Origin: an uncultured Eggerthellaceae bacterium | Lineage (GTDB): Bacteria; Actinomycetota; Coriobacteriia; Coriobacteriales; Eggerthellaceae | NCBI GenBank assembly: GCA_947565185.1 | Contig: CANODU010000005.1 | Location: 1-56,656, forward strand | Direction of reading: 5' to 3' | DNA: 56,656 bases | Shown here: one piece after another, positions 1-16,200 of the stretch | Layout: each line of letters opens with the position of its first letter | Numbering within the stretch: the stretch's first letter is position 1 | Position numbers and translations under genes: made by a program | The notes under the pieces: generated by a model | What the model saw: only the letters and a program-made list of their open reading frames with translations | Database searches by the model: none | Told to the model about the DNA's origin: nothing

Positions 1-5
1 CGGGC

Positions 6-56
6 GTATCACTCCTCCGTCCCCCTGATACAGACTGCCTCCGTCCCCCTGATACG
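6..56. repeat. R1 repeat, two truncated half copies
   Basis: Two direct half copies of the R1 element (CCTCCGTCCCCCTGATAC at 14-31 and 38-55) lie just downstream of the rpoC terminator. Neither has its opposite arm, so this is a decayed or rearranged copy. Confidence 0.8.
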
Positions 57-65
57 CTCAACATG

Positions 66-90
66 AAAAAGGCCCCGCCAAGGCGGGGCC
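66..90 (-). terminator. rho-independent terminator of rpoBC
   Basis: On the minus strand a GC-rich stem (GGCCCCGCC paired with GGCGGGGCC) is followed by a run of T, immediately after the rpoC stop codon. This is a classical intrinsic terminator closing the rpoB-rpoC unit. Confidence 0.9.
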
Positions 91-96
91 TGCATG

Positions 97-4512
<4,416 letters not shown>

Positions 4513-4514
4513 CC

Positions 4515-8147
<3,633 letters not shown>

Positions 8148-8200
8148 GAAGCTTTTCCTCCTTTGAGATTGCGGATCTTTGCAAAATACAGCGACCGTCT

Positions 8201-8229
8201 AAATTAGGCGTCCGCTGCGCAACCGTCAA
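8201..8229 (-). promoter_or_regulatory. candidate rpoB promoter
   Basis: On the minus strand TTGACG (8229-8224) lies 17 bp before TAATTT (8206-8201). The -35 is good and the -10 is weak. It is the only well-spaced pair I see in front of rpoB. Confidence 0.5.
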
Positions 8230-8295
8230 GGAAAAAATCTATGAAATATGGAGTTTTTGTGGATTCTGATGCGTCTGAACGCTCCAGCTGAGGAG

Positions 8296-9009
8296 CTAGA
8301 TGCCCAGAGCCTTCTTGAGCGCGGAAACGCGACGACGGCTGACAGGGATCTTCTCCTCCACGCCGTTCAACGTCAGGGACAGCGTACCACCCTTGATGGT
8401 CTCCACCTCTTCGATCATGGAGAGGTTCACCAAGTATGCACGATGCACGCGGAAGAATCCGTGTCCATCCAGGCGCTTCTCCAGCTGCGCCAGGCTGACG
8501 GTGGAGAAATAGCGGTCTGTATCCGTCTGCAGATAGGCATAGTCATCGCGCGCCTTCACGAAGCGGATGCTGTCGATGCCGATGAGGATCTTCTTGCCGC
8601 CCTTTTCCACAGGGATGCGCTCGCTCTTCTGCGCCTGTACATGCAATGCAACGTGTTCGCGAACGCGCTGGATGGCCTGTGCAAGACGATCCGTTTCGAC
8701 CGGCTTCACCAGATAGTCAAGGGCGTTCACTTCGAACGCATCAAGGGCATGCTCGCTGTAGGCCGTGACGAAGACGACCTCAGGCGGGAACTTCAGATGC
8801 TGGAGCGCCTCTGCCAGCTGCAGGCCCGTGGCCTCTGGCATGTTGATGTCTAAGAACATGACATCGCACGGATATTCCTTCAGCTTCTCGATGGCTTCGC
8901 GGACGCCTGCCGCTTCCGCGACCACCTCCACGCCGCCGACCTCGCCCAGAAGATACGTGAGCTCGGAACGCGCGGGGGCCTCGTCGTCGACGATGATTGC
9001 CTTCAGCAC
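8296..9009 (-). CDS. LytTR-family response regulator
   Basis: This is a 237-aa response regulator. An N-terminal receiver domain has the acidic pocket D8/D9, phospho-acceptor D54 (FLDINMP) and the conserved Lys of LVKPVE. A C-terminal LytTR DNA-binding domain covers about residues 135-237 (FFRVHRAYLVNL, VSRRR). I chose the GTG start at 9009 because GGAGG lies just upstream; a longer reading to 9123 has no ribosome site and adds non-homologous sequence. LytTR regulators usually pair with a 5TM or 6TM histidine kinase and control envelope, autolysis or quorum genes. No such kinase is adjacent, so this is an orphan within the window. It lies upstream of rpoB in the same orientation. Confidence 0.9.
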   Translation of the reverse strand: MLKAIIVDDEAPARSELTYLLGEVGGVEVVAEAAGVREAIEKLKEYPCDVMFLDINMPEATGLQLAEALQHLKFPPEVVFVTAYSEHALDAFEVNALDYLVKPVETDRLAQAIQRVREHVALHVQAQKSERIPVEKGGKKILIGIDSIRFVKARDDYAYLQTDTDRYFSTVSLAQLEKRLDGHGFFRVHRAYLVNLSMIEEVETIKGGTLSLTLNGVEEKIPVSRRRVSALKKALGI

Positions 9010-9063
9010 TGTTTCCTCCAAACGTTTACGCGCGCAGGGGGTCTGAGCGCGGGCATTGCTGTA

Positions 9064-9102
9064 GCAGCTATAAGCTGCCATGCTTGTTTGAGTGGCATTA
9101 TA
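9064..9102 (-). promoter_or_regulatory. -10 box and palindrome upstream of the LytTR regulator
   Basis: A perfect TATAAT lies at 9102-9097 on the minus strand. About 20 bp downstream is the 15-nt inverted repeat GCAGCT-ATA-AGCTGC (9064-9078), within the expected 5' leader. No good -35 is visible, so the promoter may need an activator. The palindrome could be an operator or a leader hairpin. Confidence 0.45.
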
Positions 9103-9239
9103 GACCAGTTTCGTGCCGTTCACCGAGAAAACGCAACGGCATGTAAGCGCATCAGTGTGCGTTAGCAGGAAATCAGGGCACGTTCACCGGAAACCCATTT
9201 CCCTTGAGAGGGGATACCCATGGAAGCAGGGCTCCGTGG

Positions 9240-9285
9240 GTGCTGGCAACTGGCGGCACGGATGCATGCGCGTCATCAGACGCGC
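9240..9285 (-). repeat. R2 element, class-2 linker, chimeric hairpin
   Basis: The arms of the main hairpin do not match: GTGCTGGC faces GGCGGCAC, each belonging to a different R2 subtype. The second hairpin GCGCGTC-ATCA-GACGCGC (9268-9285) is intact. This looks like a recombinant between two copies. Confidence 0.6.
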
Positions 9286-9315
9286 CACCGTTCGGCCTTC
9301 ATGGGGTGCCTTCAT

Positions 9316-9415
9316 GGGGGCATGGTGCGCGTTCGCCTCGACGCGTCGTCGCCTCGAACTAACTTGCTCCGAAGAGCGCGGAGCAAGTGGATTTCTCGGC
9401 TCCTTTGGCTTGACC
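9316..9415 (+). repeat. R5 element
   Basis: Starts with GGGGGCATGG and contains the hairpin ACTTGCTCCG/CGGAGCAAGT (9362-9388), then a conserved TCGGCTCCTTTGGCTTGACC tail. The 3' inverted end seen in other copies is missing. Confidence 0.75.
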
Positions 9416-9492
9416 TTGCTTGTTGCTTTTAGGGATGCGCATGAAGATCGCATGCGCATCTACGAAGGTCTTGGCCTTCGTGTCTTCGTAGC

Positions 9493-9510
9493 GCAGAGCT
9501 TTAGTTCTGC
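9493..9510 (+). repeat. R6 hairpin
   Basis: GCAGAGCTTTAGTTCTGC, an 18-nt hairpin with TTTA loop and one G-T wobble compared with the usual GCAGAAC arm. Confidence 0.7.
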
Positions 9511-9569
9511 CCCGTGTATACGCTGGGAATTGATGGCCTTCTCTGATCCCCACCATATGAAGGATGTGA

Positions 9570-9666
9570 TGGATCTGCGCTTTGCGCAGATCCATTGTTT
9601 TGCTCTCGTGCCGGCAGTTGCCGGCACTTTTGAATACAGTGCCTTTGCATAGATATGCAAAGGGCA
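9570..9666. repeat. compound R2 element, three hairpins
   Basis: Hairpin TGGATCTGCGC/GCGCAGATCCA (9570-9594), a central hairpin GTGCCGGCAGTTGCCGGCAC (9608-9627) and a third TGCCTTTGCAT stem (9640-9666). It reads as a plus-strand and a minus-strand R2 element sharing the central hairpin. Confidence 0.8.
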
Positions 9667-9828
9667 TAACAAACATCCTGTAAGGGCTTTGGTTGGACGA
9701 GCGAAGCGAATCCAACCTTCTCGCGCAGTGCTTGCACTGCGCTGTTAGTTTGTGCGGCGAAATTACCTTTCAGGTCAGATGACCTTTTGCGCCGCATCAC
9801 TTTCCAGACAGCAACAGAATGAATGTTA

Positions 9829-9885
9829 TAGGTTTGTGCAAGCACAAACCTATTGTTTTGAAAATGTGCCGCCAGTTGGCGGCAC
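9829..9885 (+). repeat. R2 two-hairpin element
   Basis: Stem TAGGTTTGTGC/GCACAAACCTA (9829-9852), linker starting ATTGTTTTG, then GTGCCGCCAGTTGGCGGCAC (9866-9885) followed by CCCAC. Confidence 0.8.
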
Positions 9886-9949
9886 CCACAACGACCGAGA
9901 TCCTATCCTTTGCAGATGCATATATTGGCAAGGCAACGACGTAGTGAAA

Positions 9950-10035
9950 TGGTGCCCGGGGTGGGATTTGAACCCACACGCTCTTGCGAGCGGCGGATTT
10001 TGAGTCCGCTGCGTCTGCCGTTCCGCCACCCGGGC
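9950..10035 (-). tRNA. tRNA-Leu (CAA)
   Basis: The minus strand folds as a class II tRNA: acceptor GCCCGGG pairs with CCCGGGC, the T arm reads GGGTTCAAATCCC, and a long variable arm is present. The anticodon loop CTCAAAA gives anticodon CAA, which reads UUG. The discriminator is A, as expected for leucine, and CCA is encoded. Confidence 0.95.
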
Positions 10036-10082
10036 ACGAAGGACGTCCGTGATTATAGCAGGGTGCTCATCCTTATGAGGCG

Positions 10083-11450
10083 TCAGGATCCGGGAGCGTC
10101 TTCTATCTCTACGGCGATCTTGTCCACGCGCAGCCGGTCCATGGCCACGACGGTGAACGTCGCCTTCGCTTTGCTGATGCCTTCGGCGTCTTCGATGGTG
10201 ATGGAATCCCCCTCATCCGGGATCTTGTCCAGCAGCATGAGCAAGAGACCCGCCGCCGTTTCCACGTCTCCCATGCCCGGAGGCGCGAATCCGATGAGCT
10301 CTTCCACCTCGTCGATGGACATGCTGCCATCGATGACCATCGTGCCGTCAGGCAGCTGCACCACCTCGTCGTCCGCATCATGGCGATACTCGTCGTCGAT
10401 CCGCCCGACGATCTGCTCCATGATGTCAGCCAATGTGACGATGCCCGCAGTGCCGCCGTGCTCATCCACCACCAGGCAGATCTCCGTGCGCTCTTCCTGC
10501 AGCACGTCGATCAGACGCGCGATGGGCACGCTTTCGGGAATGGGAGGCAGTTCGCGGATGTTCCATTCGCTCATGGGCGTCTCCGGCGGCAAGCCATAGA
10601 GATCCTTGATGTGCACGAAGCCGATCACGTGGTCGCGATTGCCGCGGCACACCGGATAGCGCGTGTACTTATGCTGCTTGATGGTCTCCATGTTCTCGGA
10701 GAGCGCATCCTCGATGTCCAAGAAGACCACATCCGTGCGCGGCGTCATGATGGATTCAGCATCCTTGTCGCCCAAATCCAGCACGTTGTCCACGAATTCG
10801 TTCTGCTCCGGATTGATGAGGCCGCTCTCGGTTGATTCGTCCACCAAGAGCTTGATCTCATCCCCCGTGTAGACCTCATGCTCGTTCGCCGGATCATGTC
10901 CCAGCAGGCGCACGAAGCCGTTCGTCAGCGTGTTGAACAGCCACATGATGGGATACGTTGCCTTATAGAAGAGAAGGAGCGGCGTTGCCGTGTGCAGCGC
11001 ATAGCTTTCCGTGGAGAAGATGGCAAGCGATTTCGGGATGAGCTCGCCTACCACGACGTGCAGACTGGTCATGATGAAGTAGCCCAAGGCCACTGCACAG
11101 ACCTCGATCACAGCCTCCGGAGCATGGAAGAGCTCGAATGCCGGACGGATGAGCGCGGCGAAGACGGGTTCACCGAGCCAGCCCAGGGCCAGCGAGGCCA
11201 GCGTGATGCCCAGCTGGCATGCGGAGAGATATGCATTCACGTTGTTCGCGATCTTGAGCGCGTTCTTGGAGCCTTTCTGCCCCTTGGCGGCCGCGATCTC
11301 AAGCTGGGATTTGCGCACGCGCACCAGCGCGAATTCCGCCACGACGAAGAATGCATTCATCAGCAGGAACAACACCACAAGGACAAGGCTCAAGAAGATG
11401 TATACGCCCTCAGACACCTGGATCACTCTCTCTTGCGCATTTCCGCGCAT
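10083..11450 (-). CDS. CorC/HlyC-family membrane protein with DUF21 and CBS domains
   Basis: This 455-aa membrane protein has an N-terminal transmembrane DUF21 (CNNM) region of about 15-200 with FFVVAEFALVRVRKSQ and the GITLASLALGWLGEP motif. A cytoplasmic CBS pair follows (about 215-340: MTPRTDVVFLDIED, then GTAGIVTLADIMEQIVG), and then a C-terminal CorC/HlyC domain (DGSMSIDEVEELIGF). Members of this family are linked to magnesium or sodium-driven magnesium export and are often mislabelled hemolysins. The substrate here cannot be read from sequence. It stands alone between tRNA-Leu and the VanZ-like gene, about 70 bp from the latter. Confidence 0.9.
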   Translation of the reverse strand: MRGNAQERVIQVSEGVYIFLSLVLVVLFLLMNAFFVVAEFALVRVRKSQLEIAAAKGQKGSKNALKIANNVNAYLSACQLGITLASLALGWLGEPVFAALIRPAFELFHAPEAVIEVCAVALGYFIMTSLHVVVGELIPKSLAIFSTESYALHTATPLLLFYKATYPIMWLFNTLTNGFVRLLGHDPANEHEVYTGDEIKLLVDESTESGLINPEQNEFVDNVLDLGDKDAESIMTPRTDVVFLDIEDALSENMETIKQHKYTRYPVCRGNRDHVIGFVHIKDLYGLPPETPMSEWNIRELPPIPESVPIARLIDVLQEERTEICLVVDEHGGTAGIVTLADIMEQIVGRIDDEYRHDADDEVVQLPDGTMVIDGSMSIDEVEELIGFAPPGMGDVETAAGLLLMLLDKIPDEGDSITIEDAEGISKAKATFTVVAMDRLRVDKIAVEIEDAPGS

Positions 11451-11520
11451 GCCGCTCTGGAATCATGTGCTCACATCGTAGAGCAAATACTGCGAACATG
11501 GGAAAATCGAAGAGAAGTTG

Positions 11521-12000
11521 TCATGTGAGATGGGGCGCTGATCCCTCTCGGCGAAAAGACCGCACCGCGCAGCTGACCCCAGCACCCAAAGCCGCTCCAA
11601 CAGTATCGGTCACCCAGTCCCACACATCGCAATAGCGCCCTTCAACGAAGAGCTGGTGGAACTCATCCGTTGCACCATAGAGGCTCGCCAGCGCGATAGC
11701 AGCGATGAGCGCCGCTTTACCCACACCCCACTGGTGCGCCAGCGCAGCGAAGAGGAGCACGCCGAGCACCAAGTATTCTGCGAAATGGGCCGCTGTGGAG
11801 ATGATGTCCACGTCGGGACCGAACGTGGATGCCTGCCAGTCTGCCAGCACCATGCGGATGCGAGAGAGAAGATCGTCGCCAGCAGAGAGATCGGTAGCCG
11901 TATGAGCCGATGCGAAGAAGATGAAGGCGCACCACGCTATCACCAGCGCCCAGAGGACGATGGCCTTGATCGTGCTGCCTTGGCTCTTCGCTTGTTCCAT
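11521..12000 (-). CDS. VanZ-like family membrane protein
   Basis: This is a small integral membrane protein (159 aa) with about four hydrophobic segments. The VanZ-like signatures are the FFASAHTA segment after the first helix, an internal HFAEYLVLGVLL helix, and the C-terminal YGATDEFHQLFVEGR stretch followed by DWVTDTVGAALG. The original VanZ gives low-level teicoplanin resistance, but most relatives have no known role. No van cluster is nearby, so a resistance function should not be assumed. The C-terminal tail is short and basic. Confidence 0.85.
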   Translation of the reverse strand: MEQAKSQGSTIKAIVLWALVIAWCAFIFFASAHTATDLSAGDDLLSRIRMVLADWQASTFGPDVDIISTAAHFAEYLVLGVLLFAALAHQWGVGKAALIAAIALASLYGATDEFHQLFVEGRYCDVWDWVTDTVGAALGAGVSCAVRSFRREGSAPHLT

Positions 12001-12082
12001 GCCTGCATTGTAATTTTTCTACCTTATGCGTATACCGTCACAGAACAGTTCGCAAAGGCACATGATGAAGGCCACGCACCCG

Positions 12083-12104
12083 TTTACCTCGTCCCTTTGG
12101 GTGC
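12083..12104 (+). repeat. R9 direct repeat, copy 1
   Basis: A 22-bp sequence containing CGTCCCTTTGGGTGC that recurs at 13268-13289 in the same orientation. The two copies flank rarD. A partial tandem copy of its last 12 bases follows directly. Confidence 0.7.
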
Positions 12105-12120
12105 ACCTTTGGGTGCATCG

Positions 12121-13143
12121 TCACACGCCTCCGTCCCCGTGATACATTGGGTGGGTGAGTGGGTCGGCGGAGGCTGTCTCTTCATCATAGGCAGCCTGTT
12201 CCCGCTCCAGCAAGGTTGGCTCAGACGCTGACGCCTTGCGGCTTGCACGTATCGCATCGACGCCCACCAGAGCAAGGCCGCACCAGATGCAGCCGAAGCA
12301 AACCGCGTGAGCCAACGTGAACGGCTCTCCGTTCACGAAGACGCCCAGCAGCATGGCGATGGTGGGGCTCACATACTGGATGAAGCCCAAGAGCGTGAGC
12401 GGAATGGAGTTCGCCGCTTTCGCGAACAGGATCAGAGGGATGGCCGTCACCGCACCGCCGCCGATGAGGAGCAGCGTCGTGCGCCAATCAACACCCTCAG
12501 GTCCCGCAGCCAGAAAGCCATGCGTTCCCGTCACGTTCGCCATGACCACAGCGAAGACGATAGCTGGCACCAGCATGAGCGTGTTCTCCACCGCAAGCGC
12601 CTCCACCGCGGGGTAGCCACCCTTCTTCTTGATGGCGCCATATATGCCGAACGAGAGCGCCAGCAGGATGGCGAGGAAGGGGAAGCTCCCGTAGTTCACC
12701 GTGAAGAACCCGATCCCAACCGCACAAAGCGCCACCGCCACCGCCTGGAGGCGCGTCAGGCGCTCCTTGAACACCACCACGCCCAGCAGGATGGAGACCA
12801 ACGGATTGATGTAGTAGCCGATGGCCGTCTCCAGGATGCGGTCCACGGCCACCGCATAGATATACGTGCCCCAGTTGAGCGTGATGAGCAGAGCGGCGGG
12901 CAGCAAGAAGCGGATGGCGCGCCCGTCGCGGAGCAGCCGGATGAAGTTCTGGCGCAGCAGCGCGCACAGGATGACCGTGAACACGAAGCACCAGATGATC
13001 CGATGAGCGATGATCTCAAGGGGGTCCACATTCGAAAGGAGCTTCCAATACAGCGGAAACGATCCCCACAGGACATAGCAGAGGAATCCGCAGATCGTGC
13101 CGCGCCGCAGCTGTCGTTTCGTATCCATATCCTGAACCGCCAT
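12121..13143 (-). CDS. rarD: RarD-type EamA/DMT permease
   Basis: This is a ten-helix drug/metabolite superfamily transporter (340 aa) of the RarD subgroup. Characteristic stretches are GFLCYVLWGSFPLYWK at the N-terminus, AHRIIWCF, NWGTYIYAVAVDRILETAIGYYINPL, and LLGFIQYVSPTIAMLLGVF. E. coli RarD is tied to chloramphenicol resistance, but the natural substrate is unknown. The last residues (MYHGDGGV) are encoded by half of an R1 repeat, so the repeat has been taken into the C-terminus up to the stop. The gene is flanked by two direct copies of the 22-bp R9 repeat, which suggests it could be a moved or duplicated cassette. Confidence 0.9.
   Translation of the reverse strand: MAVQDMDTKRQLRRGTICGFLCYVLWGSFPLYWKLLSNVDPLEIIAHRIIWCFVFTVILCALLRQNFIRLLRDGRAIRFLLPAALLITLNWGTYIYAVAVDRILETAIGYYINPLVSILLGVVVFKERLTRLQAVAVALCAVGIGFFTVNYGSFPFLAILLALSFGIYGAIKKKGGYPAVEALAVENTLMLVPAIVFAVVMANVTGTHGFLAAGPEGVDWRTTLLLIGGGAVTAIPLILFAKAANSIPLTLLGFIQYVSPTIAMLLGVFVNGEPFTLAHAVCFGCIWCGLALVGVDAIRASRKASASEPTLLEREQAAYDEETASADPLTHPMYHGDGGV
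12128..12145 (-). repeat. R1 half copy inside the 3' end of rarD
   Basis: GTATCACGGGGACGGAGG on the minus strand is translated in rarD as YHGDGG just before the stop codon. It is the CGGGG subtype of R1 and lacks the opposite arm. Confidence 0.85.
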
Positions 13144-13260
13144 GGCCCGATTATAGGCACCGAACGAACCAGGCCTTCTGCGGCATTCGGCGCATGGTGC
13201 CCGTCAAGGGCGATTCGTGAGCGCAGGTCTCACTTCTCCGTCCTCATGAAACCCATGATG

Positions 13261-16200
13261 TCACCCATTTACCCCGTCCCTTTGGGTGCGAGACCTTCGG
13301 CGGAGGATGAGGGAGATGCACGCAACTGCGAATGACGCTGATGCGACCCCGATGAGCAGAAGCAGCGTGCTTCCCGTGCTATCCGCTGTCTCTGCAAGAC
13401 CAGAACCAACGCGCTCCTGATTCCGTTCAGCATCGCCGCCAAGCGCGGGCGGATCATGTGGCTGGTTCGCATCATCCGAGCCGCGAGGAGGCTGTACGTC
13501 ATCCGATGGATCGGAACCACCCGGCGTCGGTGGATCATCCGAGCCTGATCCTTTGTTGTCCTCATCGTCAACCGGCACCAGCTCAAGCGTATAGTGCCGC
13601 GCAAAGTCCGGGTTCGCGGCAAATGAAAGCGTTATGTCCCAGAGATCGGAAAGGCTATCTGCTCGTTCCTGCAAAGAGTTCGACCGGGAAAGCAGCCGGG
13701 CAAGCGGATGTATGGCGAACGCGGCCACAGGCTCGCGCTTGACGATGCTGCACGCTATTCCCTCCGGAACCTCCAATATGAAGTCTTCGCTCTTCGCAGG
13801 CATCTGGGAACGCTGCACCTCCACACGCGCATAATCGTTCTCATCCCACGCGATAGCCTGCGCCCCGATGCCCTTGAATGCAATGGAGAGGATCGTCAGC
13901 TGCGCAGGATCCAGATCGCCGGGCTTGTCGGGACCAGGAGGCGTCACCTGCTCTTGCTCCCACTTCGCATAGAAGGTCTTGTCACCCGTCGACCCTGCGG
14001 CGACTGCCATCTCGGCCTCGCCCGCGAAATCGTCGTCGGTGAACCAGCCTTTGAACGCATACCCTTCGCGAACGATGTCATCTGCGCCAGGAAGCGCTAT
14101 ATCTCCGGATTCGATGGTGTAGCTGTCAGCAGGAAGGTTGGAATCATCGACCCAAACCCCTTCGTTCATGACGTAGGTGATGGCGTATTCCACAGGCGTC
14201 CACTTCGCGTAGAAGTCGACCGTTCCCACGAACAGGCTGATGCCTTGGACGGCTGACCCTGCACAGTCGGCGCTCTCGTACCACCCATCGAACGCATAGC
14301 CCTCGCGCGCGATGTCATCGGAGAGCTCCACCATCTGCCCAACGGAGAACCCGTCACCGAACTCATACACGAAGCGAGGCTCAGAGGCGAACTCCCCACC
14401 ATTCTCGTGGTAGTTGATCACACAGGCCTCGCCTGCCCACTTGGCATAGAGCGCGATGTCGCCATACCGGCCAGCAGGGATCTCTTGCAGGGGACGCCCC
14501 GTAAAGCCGGCATCCTCGAACCATCCAACGAAGGTATGCTCATCCCACTTCATGACGCTGGCATCCGGCAGGACGAACACCTCCCCCGTGACATACGAGG
14601 AGAACGCTGAGAGGTCGATGCCCACAGGCGAATCCGTGCCGTCACCACCAAGATCATAGGTGATCGAATACCTGATCGGATCCCACTTGGCGCACAGGCT
14701 CACAGCTCCCGTGCTTCCAGCGGCGATCTCGGTCACAGCGTTGCCGACAAGGTCTCCGTTCGCATCCTTCGCGAACCACCCCGCGAACACATACCCCGGA
14801 CGAGACAGCTCGTTGGCACCGGGTAGAACGAAGGTATGAGCGCTGCTATATTCCGTGGGCACGGTGTAGCCTTCAGCCCACGTGCCGCCACAGGCATCCA
14901 ACGTCAACGACTCAGGGAATACATCAACGTGCGCGGTCAGCCTTCCCTCGTTTCCGGCCACATCGAAGAACACGATCTCGTAGTCGCCATTGGCATCATA
15001 CGCATAGGTGCCGTTGCCCTCAGCAAAGGTTATCTCTTCGCTGGGATTGACCACCTGCACGATCATCTTGCCTGACGCCTCATCCATGGCATACGTGAGC
15101 TCAGCGGTGGGAGGTATCCTGTCTATCCAGTCCACCTTCGCCGTGGCAGAGCCCTTGTTCCCCAGAGCGTCTTCGAATTCGAAGATGAACTCGCCGTTGT
15201 CATCGAATATATGGGAAGAGCCGCCTTGGCTGGTGATGCTCACGGGCCCAGACGGATCCTCGAGCGCAAGCGTTGCCGTGACTGCCTGGTTGGTGGCCGT
15301 CGGCTTGTCATACGTGATGGTCGCCTTGGGCGCTTCGTGGTCGATCCAGTCCACCACGACGGAATAGCTGCCCTGCATGCCGTCGGGATCGAGATACTGG
15401 AAGGCGAACTCGCCGCTTTCGGTGAAGGTATACGTGTTCTTGCCGTCGTTGTTCATGATGCGATAACCCTCGGGAAGCCCGATGGTCACATCGACCGGGT
15501 CCTTCGTCATCGTGCCCGCCTCTGGCGAGAAGCTCACGTCCACCTTCGGCGTGCGCTTGATCCAGTACACGTTGGCGGTAGCCGTGCCCATGTTGCCGGC
15601 AGCGTCCACCATCTCGAATGTGAAGTTGCCGTTGGAGTCGAACGTGTGCGTTGCTCCGCCCTCGCTCGTGACGGTCACGCCTTCCTTGTCCGGTTCCACC
15701 GTTGCAACAACGGGCTGGTCGGTGACGTCGGTGGTGCTATAGGTGACCGTACCGGTGGGCTCCTCGCGGTCGATCCAGTCGACCACCACCGTCTTGCGGC
15801 CCACGTTGCCCACCGCGTCGACAAACGTGATGTCGATCGAATCGTTCTCGACGAACGTGATGTTCTTGGGGTCGGTGGGGTCAGACGTCAGCGTGCCGTC
15901 ATATGCCGTGCCGTCGCTGTTGAGCACATTGACGCCATCGGAGGTGATGACCACGGGTTCGGTGAACGTCATCGTGGCAACGACATCATTGTTGGTGGGT
16001 TCTGTCGTGCTGAAGGAGACGTCCATCTCAGGCGCCGTCTTGTCGATCCACGTAACAGTTGCCTCGGCAGAGCCTTGGTTGCCGCCCTCGTCGACGAATT
16101 GGAACGTGAAGCTGCCATTCTCGGTGAACGTGTGCGTGGTGGCACCGTTCTCCGTGTTCGTCACGGTGATGGGCCTGGTGGGATTGACCAGCTCCGCCAC

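Larger units (their letters stand above)
9110..9949. other. long intergenic region filled with hairpin repeats
   Basis: No gene is supported here. The region holds an R2-type chimeric hairpin pair (9240-9285), an R5 element (9316-9415), an inverted motif around GATGCGCATGAAG (9434-9470), an R6 hairpin (9493-9510), a compound R2 element (9570-9666) and a further R2 element (9829-9885). Short reading frames across it are made of repeat sequence. Confidence 0.8.

Noticed and set aside
11521-12000. Glycopeptide resistance gene vanZ
   Set aside because: VanZ-like proteins are widespread without resistance, and no vanA-, vanH- or vanX-like gene is present.
13300-13420. Sortase signal at the C-terminus of the surface protein
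   Set aside because: Only LAETA precedes the hydrophobic helix; it lacks the Pro and Gly of an LPXTG-type motif and the spacing is loose.
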